Of a stretch of 64,000 nucleotides of DNA, positions 55,670 through 64,000 are shown piece by piece; position 1 is the first letter of the stretch; every line of letters begins with the position of its first letter. The notes beneath the pieces are model-generated. The model was not told the origin of the DNA. It did not search any database and saw only the letters and a program-made list of their open reading frames with translations. The position numbers and the translations under genes are program-made. This DNA comes from Actinacidiphila paucisporea (GTDB lineage: Bacteria > Actinomycetota > Actinomycetes > Streptomycetales > Streptomycetaceae). Location: NCBI RefSeq assembly GCF_900142575.1, contig NZ_FRBI01000014.1, positions 62,001 to 126,000 of the forward strand, written 5' to 3'.

Positions 55670-58245
55670 CTACAAGCGGGGGTCCACCGGCTCGGACTCC
55701 AGGGCCAGGACGGCGAAGACGGCCTCGTGGACACGCCACAGGGGCGAGCCGGAGGCGCGGCGGTCGAGGGCTTCAAGGCCGAGTGCGTACTCGCGCAGCG
55801 CGAGCGAGCGCTTGTGGCCCAGCGAACGCCGGCGGAGGCGGTCGAGGTGGGCCGGGCGGGTGTACTCCGCGCCGTAGATGATGCGCAGATACTCCCGGCC
55901 GCGGCACTTGACGCCCGGCTGGACGAGGCCGCCCTTGGGGTCGCGGGCCGTCGCCGCCAGTGGCTTGACGACCATGCCCTCGCCGCCGGCCTCCGTCAGG
56001 TCGAGCCACCACCGCGTGCCGGCCGCGACCGACGCCTCGTCAGCGGTGTCGACGGCCAGCCGCCGGGTGGTACGTAGCAGCCCGGTGGGATCGGCGTCGA
56101 CCAGCCGGTCGACGAGCGCGAGCTGCCGGTCCTGCGGCAGCTCCCCCGCGAGGTTGCGGTCGCGGACGGCGAGCAGCTGGAAGGGGGCGAGGTGGACCCC
56201 GTCCAAGCCGTCGGTGGTCCAGCAGTAGCGGCGGTAGGCGTCGGTGAACGCCTGCGCGTCGGCGGCCCGCTCGTACTGCCTGGCCAGCACCTCACCGACG
56301 TCGGCACCGCGGTCCGCCGCGGCGCGGAGCGCGGCGAGGGCCGGCGGGAAGGCGGCACCCGCGGCCGCGCCGACCGCCGCGTACTGCTTGCGCAGCAGCC
56401 CCGACGCCTTGAGCGACCCGGCAGCAGCTCGGCGTCGAGCAGCAGCCAGTCGGTGTCCAGCTCGTCCCACAGCCCCGCCGCGGTGACGGCGCCGCGCACC
56501 CGGTCGAGCACCGCCTCGGTGACGGCCGGGTCGTCGAAGAACGGCCGGCCTGTGCGGGTGTGCACCGTCCCGGTCACCCCCGCGGCGGCGCCGAACCGCT
56601 CGGCGGCGGCCGCCTCGTCCCGGCACACCAGGGCGACCGCTCGGGAGCCCATGTGCTTCTCCTCGCACACCACCTGCCGCACCCCGTCGGCCCGGTAGGA
56701 GGCGAAGGCCTCCGCGGGGTGTTCGAGGTAGCCGTCCTGCGTGGAGGTGGCGCAGGGCGCCATGGTCGGCGGCAGGTAGCACAGCAGCCGCGGGTCGACC
56801 GCGAAGCGGCTCATCACCTCAAGGGCCGCGGCCGCGTTCTGCTCGCGCACCGCGAGCCGTCCCATCAGGGCCGTCTCCACGATCCTGCGCCCCGCGACGT
56901 CGTCCAGGTCGAGCGGGCGCCCCTCCCGGCCGCCGGGCGCGTCGGACAGCAGCGGCTTGACCGGCTCGTACCAGACCCGCTCGGCGGGGACGTCCACGAT
57001 CTCGCGCTCTGGCCAGCGCAGGGCGGTCAGCCGGCCGCCGAAGACGGCGCCCGTGTCGAGGCAGAGCGTGTTGTTGATCCAGGAGGTGGTGGGGACGGGC
57101 GTGTGGCCGTAGACGACGGCGGCGCTGCCGCGGTAGTCCTCGGCCCAGGGGTAGCGGACGGGCAGGCCGAACTCGTCGGTCTCGCCGGTCGTGTCGCCGT
57201 AGAGGGCGTGCGAGCGGACCCGGCCGGAGGTACGGCCGTGGTATTTCTCCGGCAGGCCCGCGTGGCAGACCACCAGCCGGCCGCCGTCGAGGACGTAGTG
57301 GCTGATCAGGCCGTCGATGAAGTCGGCGACGCGGCCCCGGAACCCGGGGTCGCGCTCGTCCTCGCGAGCGAACTGCTCCAGCGTCTCGGCCAGGCCGTGG
57401 GTGGGCTGCACGCGGCGGCCCTTGAGGTGCCGGCCCAGCTTGTTCTCGTGGTTGCCCGACACGCACAGGGCGGTGCCCGCCTCGACCATGCCCATGACGC
57501 GGCGCAGCACGCCGGGGCTGTCCGGGCCGCGGTCGACCAGGTCGCCGACGAAGACCGCGGTACGGCCGTCCGGGTGCCGGCCGTCGTCGTAACCGAGCTT
57601 GGCCAGCAGCGTCTCCAGCTCGGAGCCGCAGCCGTGGACGTCGCCGATGATGTCGAACGGCCCGGTGAGGTGCCGCAGGTTGTTGTAAGCCGGCTCGCCG
57701 ACGACGCGGGCGGCGTCGATCTCCGCGGTGCCGCGCAGGACGTGGACCCTGCGGAAGCCCTCGCGCTCCAGGCCGCGCAGCGAGCGGCGCAGCTCGCGCT
57801 GGTGCCGCGCGATGACGTGCCGGGGCATGCCCGCCCGGTCGGAGCGTGCCGCGTTGCGCTCGGCGCACACCTGCTCGGGCACGTCGAGCACGATCGCGAT
57901 GGGCAGGACGTCGTGCTCCCTGGCCAGCTGCACCAGGTGCCTGCGGCTCTCCGGCTGCACGTTGGTGGCGTCCACGACGGTCAGCCGGCCGGCCGCGAGC
58001 CGCTTGCCCGCGATGTAGTGCAGCACGTCAAAGGCGTCGCCGGTCGCGCTCTGGTCGTTCTCGTCGTCGCTGACCAGGCCGCGGCAGAAGTCGGAGGAGA
58101 CCACCTCGGTGGGCTTGAAGTGCCGGGCCGCGAAGGTGGACTTGCCGGAGCCGGTGGCGCCGATCAGCACCACCAGGGACATCTCGGTGACGGCGAGGGT
58201 GCGGGGCGCAGCGGTGGTGCCGCCGTCACGGTCGTCGCCGGTCAT
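55670..58245 (-). pseudogene. pnkp: polynucleotide kinase-phosphatase-ligase (Pnkp), broken by a 1-nt deletion
   Basis: The bacterial Pnkp has three catalytic modules of RNA repair. The N-terminal kinase has GATGSGKST at 29-37. The central metallophosphatase has DIIGDVHGC, GDLVDRGPDS and SGNHENK. The C-terminal adenylyltransferase/ligase has the nucleotidyl Lys in EEKHMGSRA near residue 529. Together the two frames give about 858 residues, the usual length. Near 56418 the reading frame is lost. Codons for LLLDAELLP continue in frame only if one base is restored, making CCG-TGG-TCG out of CCGGGTCG. After that, SLKASGLLRKQYAAV and a normal C-terminus run to 55670. As read, translation would stay in the wrong frame and end at 55996, after the kinase, phosphatase and ligase motif I. 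A sequencing error at a C-run is a real alternative. The ATG at 58245 overlaps the hen1 stop. Confidence 0.85.
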
Positions 58246-59777
58246 GCCGCGTCCTCCTTCTTCTTCTCGTGGGTGCCGGTGTCGGTGCCGGTGTCAGTGG
58301 TGGTGCCGGTGCCGCCGGTGCCGCCGGTGCCGCCGGTGCCGCCGGTGAAGAGTGCGAGCTGGGTGGGCGGGCCGACCTCGGGGTCGTCGGGGCCGACCGG
58401 CTGGAATTCCACGGCGTAGCCGTAGCGGTCGGCCACCGCCCGCGCCCAGTCGCGGAATTCCCGCCGGGTCCACTCGAAACGGTGGTCGGCGTGCCGGCGG
58501 TGACCGGCCGGCAGCGTCTCCCAGCGCACGTTGTACTCGACGTTCGGCGTCGTCACGATCACCGTCCGCGGGCGGGCGGCGCCGAAGACGGCGTATTCGA
58601 GCGCGGGCAGCCGCGGCGGGTCCAGATGCTCGACCACCTCGCTGAGCACCGCCGCGTCATAGCCCTTGAGCCGCTTGTCGGTGTACGCCAGCGAGCCCTG
58701 GAGCAGCGTGAGGCGGGAGGACTGCCGCTCGCCCATCCGGTCCAGGTGCAGCCGGCGGGCGGCCATCTCCAGGGCACGGACCGAGACGTCGACGCCGACG
58801 ATCTCGGTGAAGCGCGGCTCCTTGAGCAGCGCGGCCAGCAACTGGCCCTGGCCGCAGCCCAGGTCGAGGACCCGGGTGGCGCCGGCCGCGCGCAGCCCGG
58901 CGAGGATCGCCTCGCGGCGCTGCACGGCCAGCGGCGCCGGGCGCTCCTGCGAGCCGTCCGGCTGCTCGGGCTCGACGGCGTTGTCGATCTCCTCGACCTC
59001 CACGTCGTCGGCGTCGGCCAGCCGCACCAGCTCAAGGCGCTCGTCCGCCTCCCGGGTGAGCGACCGGCGGCGGGCCAGATAGCGCCGGCTGATCAGCTGC
59101 TGCTCGGGGTGCCCCGCGAGCCAGCCGTCCCCGAACCGCAGCAGCTTGTCCACCTCCTCGGCCGACACCCAGTAGTGCTTCGCGTCATCCAGCACCGGCA
59201 GCAGCACGTAGAGGTGCCGCAGTGCGTCGGACAGCCGCAGCTCGCCCTCAAGCACCAGCCGTACGTACCGCGAGTCGCCCCACTCGGGGAAGTGGTCGTC
59301 CAGCGGCACCGGCTCGGCGGCCACCTGCCAGCCCAGCGGCTCGAACAGCCGGGCCACCAGCGCGGGTCCGCCGCGGGCGGGCAGCGCGGGCACCTCGACC
59401 CGCAGCGGCAGCGGCGCCGCGGCCCGCTCGGGCAGCGTGCGGCACTCCCCGCGCAGCGCGCTGGCGAAGACGGTCCGCAGGGCCACCGCGAGCAGTGACG
59501 ACGCGGCGTACGGCCGGTCGTTCACATACTGCGCCAGCGCCGCGTCGGGCGCCCCGCCCCTGCCCTTGCCGCGCCCACGCCGCACGAGCGCCGGCGGATC
59601 GACTTCGAGCAGCAGCGCGGCCGTGCAGCGCTCCTCGCCCGCCTCGGGGTAGAAGACGTGCGCGTCACCGTAGGACGTGGCGAAGACCTGGGCCTTGCCC
59701 GGGTGCTTGTGCAGCAGATAGCCGAGGTCCGTTGCCGGCCGCGCGGCGCTGCCTGTGGTGGAGATCGTCAGGAACAC
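58242..59777 (-). CDS. hen1: Hen1 3'-terminal RNA ribose 2'-O-methyltransferase
   Basis: 511 residues. Marks the 3' end at the repair junction of cleaved RNA with a 2'-O-methyl group, so the ligated RNA resists being cut again. Residues ~1-240 are the N-terminal domain that activates the Pnkp ligase (starts VFLTISTTG). The methyltransferase follows, with the SAM site VLDLGCGQGQLL and metal ligands in SEVVEHLD and HADHRFEW. The last ~35 residues are a Gly/Thr repeat. The GTG at 59777 gives the family N-terminus. GATACT lies 7 nt upstream with no Shine-Dalgarno, so the transcript may be leaderless. Overlaps pnkp by ATGA. Confidence 0.94.
   Translation of the reverse strand: MFLTISTTGSAARPATDLGYLLHKHPGKAQVFATSYGDAHVFYPEAGEERCTAALLLEVDPPALVRRGRGKGRGGAPDAALAQYVNDRPYAASSLLAVALRTVFASALRGECRTLPERAAAPLPLRVEVPALPARGGPALVARLFEPLGWQVAAEPVPLDDHFPEWGDSRYVRLVLEGELRLSDALRHLYVLLPVLDDAKHYWVSAEEVDKLLRFGDGWLAGHPEQQLISRRYLARRRSLTREADERLELVRLADADDVEVEEIDNAVEPEQPDGSQERPAPLAVQRREAILAGLRAAGATRVLDLGCGQGQLLAALLKEPRFTEIVGVDVSVRALEMAARRLHLDRMGERQSSRLTLLQGSLAYTDKRLKGYDAAVLSEVVEHLDPPRLPALEYAVFGAARPRTVIVTTPNVEYNVRWETLPAGHRRHADHRFEWTRREFRDWARAVADRYGYAVEFQPVGPDDPEVGPPTQLALFTGGTGGTGGTGGTGTTTDTGTDTGTHEKKKEDAA
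58266..58346. repeat. GCCGCCGGT minisatellite in the 3' end of hen1
   Basis: Several perfect 9-base units (GCCGCCGGT, then degenerate GGTGTCGGTGCC units) encode GGTGGTGG and TDTGTDTG tracts in the Hen1 tail, close to the pnkp start. Such tracts vary in length by slippage in units of three bases and stay in frame. Confidence 0.8.
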
Positions 59778-59834
59778 CTGACCGAGTATCCCCGCCGCCC
59801 CGCACCCGGCCCAGGCGTTTTCCCCACCGCCGAG

Positions 59835-59878
59835 CCCCACCGGGACCGGCGGGGCCGGCGCCGCGGGTCCCGGTGGGG
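59835..59878 (-). terminator. terminator after the homocysteine methyltransferase gene
   Basis: CCCCACCGGGACC and GGTCCCGGTGGGG form a perfect 13-bp stem with an 18-nt GC-rich loop, between the mmuM stop and the hen1 start. Confidence 0.8.
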
Positions 59879-59946
59879 CGGCCGCTGCCGGAGCCGAGGC
59901 CCCGGTCGGCTGGGGCCGCCGGGGCCGCCGGCCCGAGAGCCTGCGC

Positions 59947-60870
59947 TCAGGACAGGGCAGCACGCAAGGCCGCGACGGCGGACGGGCCGACGCGGCAGCA
60001 GCCGCCGATCAGGCGGGCGCCGGACGCCTGCCAGGCGGTGGCGAGGAGCGGCGAGAGGTCGGGGGCGCCCTCCCAGTGGCGTGCCGTGGCATTCCAGCGC
60101 TCGCCGCTGTTGGGGTAGGCCACCACCGGCTTGCCGGTGACCGCGGCCGCCAGCTCCACCGCGGGCAGCACGTCCCGCGGCGCGCAGCAGTTGACGCCCA
60201 CCGCGATCACCTCGTCGCGGCCCGCGGCCAGTGCGAAGGCCTCGGCCAGCGGCTGCCCGGCCCGGGTCCGGTCGCCGTCGGCGGTGTAGGACAGCCACAC
60301 CGGCAGGCCCGTCGGCGCCGCAGCCCGCAGCATCGCCTCGGCCTCGTCGATGTCCGGCAGCGTCTCCAGGGCCAGCACGTCGGGCCCCGCGGCGGCCGCC
60401 GCCTCGATCCTCGGCCGGTGGAAACGCTCCAGCTCCCCCACCGTCAAGCCGTACCGCCCGCGGTATTCGCTGCCGTCCGCCAGCACCGCTCCGTACGGCC
60501 CGACCGACGCCGCCACCCGCACTCCCGGCCGGTCCGCGGCCGCCCGGCGGGCCAGCTCCACGCTGCGCCGCAGCAGCGCCGACGCCTCGGCCCGCCCGAT
60601 GCCGCGGCGGGCGAAGCCCTCGTAACTGGCCTGGTAGCCCGAGGTGATCAGCACATCCGCACCCGCCCGCGCATACGCCCGGTGGGCTGCCTCGATCTGC
60701 CCGGGGTCGTCGGCGAGCAGCCGGGCCGTCCAGAGCGGGTCGGACAGATCGCAGCCCTGGTCGGCGAGCTGGTTGGACAGCCCGCCGTCCAGCACCAGGG
60801 TGCGGCCCGAGGCCAGCAGCGCCCCCAACTCCCCGGTGGGAGCGGGCGGGACGGCGGGCGGTGTCGGCAT
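59947..60870 (-). CDS. mmuM: homocysteine S-methyltransferase
   Basis: 307 residues. Transfers a methyl group, usually from S-methylmethionine or SAM, to homocysteine to give methionine. The fold is a betaine-homocysteine methyltransferase barrel, with Zn ligands in GVNCCAP and GGCCRVGP; early motif VLDGGLSNQLADQGCDL. The ATG at 60870 has GAGG upstream and starts 9 nt after the stop of the oxidoreductase gene, so the two are co-transcribed. No methionine riboswitch was seen. Confidence 0.93.
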   Translation of the reverse strand: MPTPPAVPPAPTGELGALLASGRTLVLDGGLSNQLADQGCDLSDPLWTARLLADDPGQIEAAHRAYARAGADVLITSGYQASYEGFARRGIGRAEASALLRRSVELARRAAADRPGVRVAASVGPYGAVLADGSEYRGRYGLTVGELERFHRPRIEAAAAAGPDVLALETLPDIDEAEAMLRAAAPTGLPVWLSYTADGDRTRAGQPLAEAFALAAGRDEVIAVGVNCCAPRDVLPAVELAAAVTGKPVVAYPNSGERWNATARHWEGAPDLSPLLATAWQASGARLIGGCCRVGPSAVAALRAALS

Positions 60871-60879
60871 CCGGCGGCC

Positions 60880-61800
60880 TCAGCCCAGCTGCGGCTTGAC
60901 CTGGGCGGCGATCAGCTCCAGGTGGTCCAGGTCGCCGAGGTCGAGGGTCTGGAGGTAGAAGCGGGTCGCGCCCTGCTCGGCATACCGCCCGATCTTCTCC
61001 ACGACCTCCGCCGGCGATCCGGCCAGCCCGTTCTCCTTCAGCTCCGCGACCTCGCGGCCGATCGCCGCCGCCCGCCTGGCCACTTCCGCGTCGTCCCGGC
61101 CGACGCAGACCACCAGCGCGTTCGAATACACCATGCTGTCAGCCGGGCGCCCGGCCGCCCGCACCGCGTCGCGGACCCGCCCGATCTGCCGGGCGGAGTC
61201 CTCGATCGAGGCAAAGGGCACGTTGAACTCGTCGGCATAGCGCGCCGCCAACTCCGGGGTGCGCTTGGCGCCCATGCCGCCGATCAGCACCGGCACCTTG
61301 GCCTGAGCGGGCTTGGGCAGCGCGGGGCTGTCCTTGAGCTGGTAGAACTCCCCCTCGAAGTCGAACGTCTTGCCGACCGGGGTGGCCCACAGCCCGGTGA
61401 TCACCGCGAGCTGCTCGGCGAGCCGGCCGATCTTCTCCTTCGGGAACGGGATGCCATAGGCGGTGTGCTCCGCCTCGAACCAGCCGGCACCCAGCCCGAA
61501 CTCGACCCTTCCACCCGACATCGCGTCGACCTGCGCCACCTGGATCGCCAGCACGCCGGGCAGCCGGAAGGTGCCCGCCGTCATCAGGGTGCCGAGCCTG
61601 ATCCTGCTGGTCTCCCGGGCGAGACCGGCCAGGGTGATCCACGCGTCCGTGGGTCCCGGCAGCCCGTCGCCGCCCATCGTCAGATAGTGGTCCGATCGGA
61701 AGAAGGCGTTGAAGCCGAGGTTCTCCGTCGCCTTGGCGACCGCGAGCAGCGTGTCGTAGTCGGCCCCCTGCTGGGGCTCGGTGAAGATTCGCAGATCCAT
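60880..61800 (-). CDS. F420-dependent LLM-class oxidoreductase
   Basis: 306-residue luciferase-like monooxygenase-fold protein of the actinobacterial F420 type (MDLRIFTEPQQGADYDTLL start). Visible features are RSDHYLTMGGDGLPGPTDAW, GLGAGWFEAEHTAYGIPFP, and VPVLIGGMGAKRTPELAARYADEFN. The family reduces or oxidises diverse substrates with coenzyme F420; the substrate here is unknown. The ATG at 61800 is preferred because AGGA lies about 8 nt before it; a GTG at 61815 is possible. Confidence 0.9.
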   Translation of the reverse strand: MDLRIFTEPQQGADYDTLLAVAKATENLGFNAFFRSDHYLTMGGDGLPGPTDAWITLAGLARETSRIRLGTLMTAGTFRLPGVLAIQVAQVDAMSGGRVEFGLGAGWFEAEHTAYGIPFPKEKIGRLAEQLAVITGLWATPVGKTFDFEGEFYQLKDSPALPKPAQAKVPVLIGGMGAKRTPELAARYADEFNVPFASIEDSARQIGRVRDAVRAAGRPADSMVYSNALVVCVGRDDAEVARRAAAIGREVAELKENGLAGSPAEVVEKIGRYAEQGATRFYLQTLDLGDLDHLELIAAQVKPQLG

Positions 61801-61833
61801 TCCCCCATCCTGCACTCATCCCGCGCCCGCCCG

Positions 61834-62316
61834 TCAATCGGCGCATGGCAGCCCCCCGGCGCCCGTCGGCCCCGGCGCCCACAAGCCGCGGGCGAGCGCC
61901 CGCACCCGGTCCCTGGCCTCGTCCACCGCGTCCAGCGCCTCGATGCACTGCCAATACGCCCCCTCGTCCTGCACCGCGCAGGTGAGTCCCACCAGGGCGT
62001 GGGTGATCTCGCCGAGCAGCACCCGCAGGGCCCGCAACGTCCCCGCCGGATCGCGGACCGCGGTCATCCTGGCCGCCCGCGGCGGCCCCGCCCCCGCGGC
62101 CGCGAGCACCGGCCCCGCCCGACCGGCCGGCCCCGCCGCCCAAGCCGGGCCCACCGTGTCCGCGTCCGCCCCCGGCGGCTGCTGACCGGCGGCCAGCAGC
62201 CGCTCCACCGCCTCGACCAGCTCGCCGGCCTGCCAGGCCTCCGCGATGACGTCCTCGGGCTGCGGCGCCCCGCGCATCACCCTTTCCGCCTCCGCCACCA
62301 ACCGTGCCGCGTCCAT
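61834..62316 (-). CDS. conserved actinobacterial protein, DUF6099-like
   Basis: 160-residue helical protein. It starts MDAARLVAEAERVMRG. The C-terminal half holds LRALRVLLGEITHALVGLTCAVQDEG and YWQCIEALDAVDEARDRVR, which resembles the Streptomyces DUF6099 family as I remember it. There is a Gly/Pro/Ala-rich spacer in between (residues ~47-85) and no signal peptide. The ATG at 62316 has GAGGGGG 7 nt upstream. Function is unknown. Confidence 0.7.
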   Translation of the reverse strand: MDAARLVAEAERVMRGAPQPEDVIAEAWQAGELVEAVERLLAAGQQPPGADADTVGPAWAAGPAGRAGPVLAAAGAGPPRAARMTAVRDPAGTLRALRVLLGEITHALVGLTCAVQDEGAYWQCIEALDAVDEARDRVRALARGLWAPGPTGAGGLPCAD

Positions 62317-62523
62317 CAGCGCACCCCCTCGACACCGGTGGTGGCGACCCCTTCGCCACCTGCCGACATCACTCAGCGTGACACAGTCGCGGTACCGCGA
62401 AAGGGTTGATCACGACATCTGTGGATAACCTCGCACCCGCGGACAAACACCCCTGAAACCGCACCCAAATCCCGTGCCGCACCCCTGCACCGGACCCCGT
62501 GCCGCCTCCCCCGCACCGGATCC

Positions 62524-62880
62524 TCACCCGGCCGGGGGATCCCCCGGCCGGCCGGGCCGCGGGAAGCGCTCCTCGTTCCTGTCGATCTTGGCCGCGAGCG
62601 CGGCCAGCACGTCGATCTCCAGCGCCGCGCAGAACTGCAGTAGATACGCCAGCACGTCCGCGACCTCGTCGCGCACCCGGTGGGCGGACCCGGGGTCCGC
62701 CATCACCGCCGACGACTGCCCGGGCGTCAGCCACTGGAAGATCTCGAGCAACTCGGACGCCTCGACGCTCAGCGCGGCGGCCAGATTCTTCGGGGTGTGG
62801 AAGGGCTCCCAGTCACGGGCGGCGGCGAATTCGACCAGGCGGCGCTGCAGGGCCGCCAGGTCCGTTGGTTGTCCGGTCAC
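62524..62880 (-). CDS. MazG-like nucleotide pyrophosphohydrolase
   Basis: 118-residue all-alpha NTP pyrophosphatase of the MazG/dCTPase (RS21-C6) type. The metal sites are EASE in LSVEASELLEIFQWLT and DEVAD in RVRDEVADVLAYLL. It cleaves (deoxy)nucleoside triphosphates to monophosphates and is thought to clean the nucleotide pool. The GTG at 62880 overlaps the upstream ATPase stop by four bases (GTGA), so it is translationally coupled to it. Confidence 0.88.
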   Translation of the reverse strand: MTGQPTDLAALQRRLVEFAAARDWEPFHTPKNLAAALSVEASELLEIFQWLTPGQSSAVMADPGSAHRVRDEVADVLAYLLQFCAALEIDVLAALAAKIDRNEERFPRPGRPGDPPAG

Positions 62881-64000
62881 CCGGACTGGTCTACCGCATC
62901 GCCGCACCCTTCCTCCTCCCGGCCCACGCCGCCCGAGTCACCTCCCCCGCCGGCACCCGCGCCCGTACCGCCCGCCGCACCCACGCCCGTACCGCCCGCC
63001 GCACCCACGCCCGTACCGCCGATCGGGTGACCGCCCATCAGGTCACCGCCGCGCCCGCCGCGCCGCCCGGCCCCCCGGTCGCCGCCCCCGTCACCGCCGC
63101 GGTCCGCCTCCCCCGTCTCCTGCGCCGGCACCCGCCGGCCCTCGCCGAGCCGGGCGACCGTCACACCGCCCAGGCCCTCCGCGCAGGCGGGGTCCTGCAC
63201 CGTGCCGAGCAGCCGGATGTGGCCGCGGGCGGCGGCCATCCCGGCGAGCCGCAGCAGTTCGCGCACCTGCCGGCGGTCCAGGCCCAGATCGAGCCCGTCG
63301 CCCAGGACGGTGAGCACCTGGCCGGCCGGCAGCAGCTCCGTACTGGTGTCGACGTCCAGCACGCCGGGGCCGGTGAGCAGCACCAACGCCAAAGCCAGGA
63401 AGCGCAGTTCGCCATCGCCGAGCCGGTCGACCGGCACCACGCCCAGCGGACCGCGGTCCACCGCGGCGATCACGGCCTCCAGCGGCGCACGGCCGCCGCC
63501 CGGCGAGGGAAGCACCGCGGGCAGCACGGTCAGGCCCTCGACCGGTGGACTGCACACCGCCCGCACGGCGTTGACCAGTGCCGCGTGCCGCGTGCCGCAC
63601 TCGCCCTCCGTCCTGGCCAGAACGGCGGACAGGTTGTCGCAGGCGGCGCGCAGCCGCCCGTCGCCCTGCGGCACGGGGGCGCGCATCAGTTCGGGCCGCG
63701 GTGCCACCGGGAAGACCCCGCGCAGCGCCACCACCAGCTGCTCGGCGGCCGCGAGCACCAGCCGCTGCCCGTCGGTGCGTCCGGAGACCCGCAGCGGCAG
63801 CAGGGCGCTGGCCAGGACGTTGTCCGGCAGCGGTGCACGGGTGACGGAGACCTCGCCGGCCGTGTGCCAGGCCGCCTGCACGGTGCGGCGGGCCGGATCG
63901 CGCAGCGCGGTGGTCAGCAGTGTCTCGCCGGCGCCGGTCAGCCGCTCGCCGACGATCCGAAGCGTCGGCTCCGCCTGCACCGCGACGTCCAGCCGCACCG
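62877..64000 (-). CDS. ABC/SMC-type ATPase, 5' truncated by the window
   Basis: The last ~374 residues of a larger protein whose start is beyond base 64000. Visible: an ABC-like signature and Walker B area (RLGDGELRFLALALVLL, then TGPGVLDVDTSTELL), followed by LLGTVQDP, resembling RecF/SMC-type ATPases common in Streptomyces upstream of MazG-like genes. The final ~85 residues are Gly-rich and low-complexity, including tandem GGTGVGAA units. The role is unknown; pairing with a nucleotide pyrophosphatase suggests a housecleaning or DNA-related unit (inference). Confidence 0.75.
   Translation of the reverse strand, partial: VRLDVAVQAEPTLRIVGERLTGAGETLLTTALRDPARRTVQAAWHTAGEVSVTRAPLPDNVLASALLPLRVSGRTDGQRLVLAAAEQLVVALRGVFPVAPRPELMRAPVPQGDGRLRAACDNLSAVLARTEGECGTRHAALVNAVRAVCSPPVEGLTVLPAVLPSPGGGRAPLEAVIAAVDRGPLGVVPVDRLGDGELRFLALALVLLTGPGVLDVDTSTELLPAGQVLTVLGDGLDLGLDRRQVRELLRLAGMAAARGHIRLLGTVQDPACAEGLGGVTVARLGEGRRVPAQETGEADRGGDGGGDRGAGRRGGRGGDLMGGHPIGGTGVGAAGGTGVGAAGGTGAGAGGGGDSGGVGREEEGCGDAVDQSG
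62945..63030. repeat. 24-bp tandem repeat in the 3' end of the ATPase gene
   Basis: About three copies of a 24-base unit (ACGCCCGTACCGCCCGCCG plus five bases), in frame, encode repeated GGTGVGAA. The unit length is a multiple of three, so copy number can change without frameshift. Confidence 0.75.

Noticed and set aside
58266-58346. CRISPR-like or mobile repeat at the end of hen1
   Set aside because: 9-bp units in frame with Hen1, no spacers; simple slippage repeat.
62945-63030. CRISPR-like repeats
   Set aside because: Adjacent 24-bp units without spacers, inside a reading frame and encoding Gly-rich repeats; a coding minisatellite.

Overview
The window looks like a chromosomal segment of a Streptomyces or closely related Streptomycetales genome. 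It has very high GC with strong third-position G/C bias. GTG and TTG starts are frequent, purine-rich ribosome binding sites sit 5-11 nt before starts, and terminators are long GC hairpins without U-tracts. The gene set points the same way: ROK and SARP regulators, a 2-methylisoborneol locus and an HTH-MurA fusion. From memory, the left 21 kb follows the order of Streptomyces coelicolor around SCO5998-SCO6026 (murA2, acnA, an ABC operon, rok7B7, xylFGH, dxs, fadB), so I read it as conserved core. The right part is more mosaic.

Layout. (1) 1-7.3 kb: truncated beta-oxidation multienzyme gene, SPFH protein, NlpC/P60 wall hydrolase, a thioredoxin-fold protein without CxxC, and dxs. (2) 7.5-15.9 kb: xylFGH xylose-type ABC operon, the ROK regulator, and a second binding-protein-dependent sugar ABC operon. 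(3) 16.3-20.9 kb: acnA, divergent from an XRE-MurA fusion, with a separate palindrome in front of each gene. (4) 21-25.3 kb: NUDIX protein, glucose-6-phosphate dehydrogenase and two small proteins, with a possible integration scar before zwf. (5) 25.3-34.0 kb: a large SARP/NB-ARC/TPR regulator, divergent from a two-gene unit in which an EACC1-like protein is translationally coupled to a 1495-aa caspase-nSTAND1-transmembrane-WD40 protein. This is a predicted NTP-dependent conflict or regulated cell death system and the strongest candidate for unusual biology here. (6) 34.1-38.3 kb: transaldolase with an extra helical C-terminal domain, then a four-gene membrane/stress-type cluster. (7) 38.4-49.3 kb: an alpha-glucan island. 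Two nearly identical LacI/MalR genes in inverted orientation flank aglA-malG-malF-malE, followed by a secreted GH87-like alpha-1,3-glucanase. (8) 49.3-53.1 kb: DUF1801 protein, an aminoglycoside-phosphotransferase-fold protein, and the 2-methylisoborneol pair (terpene cyclase plus GPP methyltransferase). (9) 53.2-55.6 kb: arginine deiminase and ornithine carbamoyltransferase. (10) 55.7-59.8 kb: a bacterial Hen1-Pnkp RNA repair operon whose pnkp is broken by one missing base. (11) 59.9-64 kb: homocysteine methyltransferase, F420-type oxidoreductase, a small actinobacterial protein, a MazG-like pyrophosphohydrolase and a truncated ATPase gene.

How the genes fit together. Regions 2 and 7 are sugar-uptake modules with their own regulators. 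Region 7 could degrade an external alpha-1,3-glucan, import the oligosaccharides and cleave them inside the cell. Regions 5 and 10 are damage or invader responses: one senses and may kill, the other seals and marks cleaved RNA. No rRNA, intact tRNA, transposase, integrase or CRISPR array was seen.
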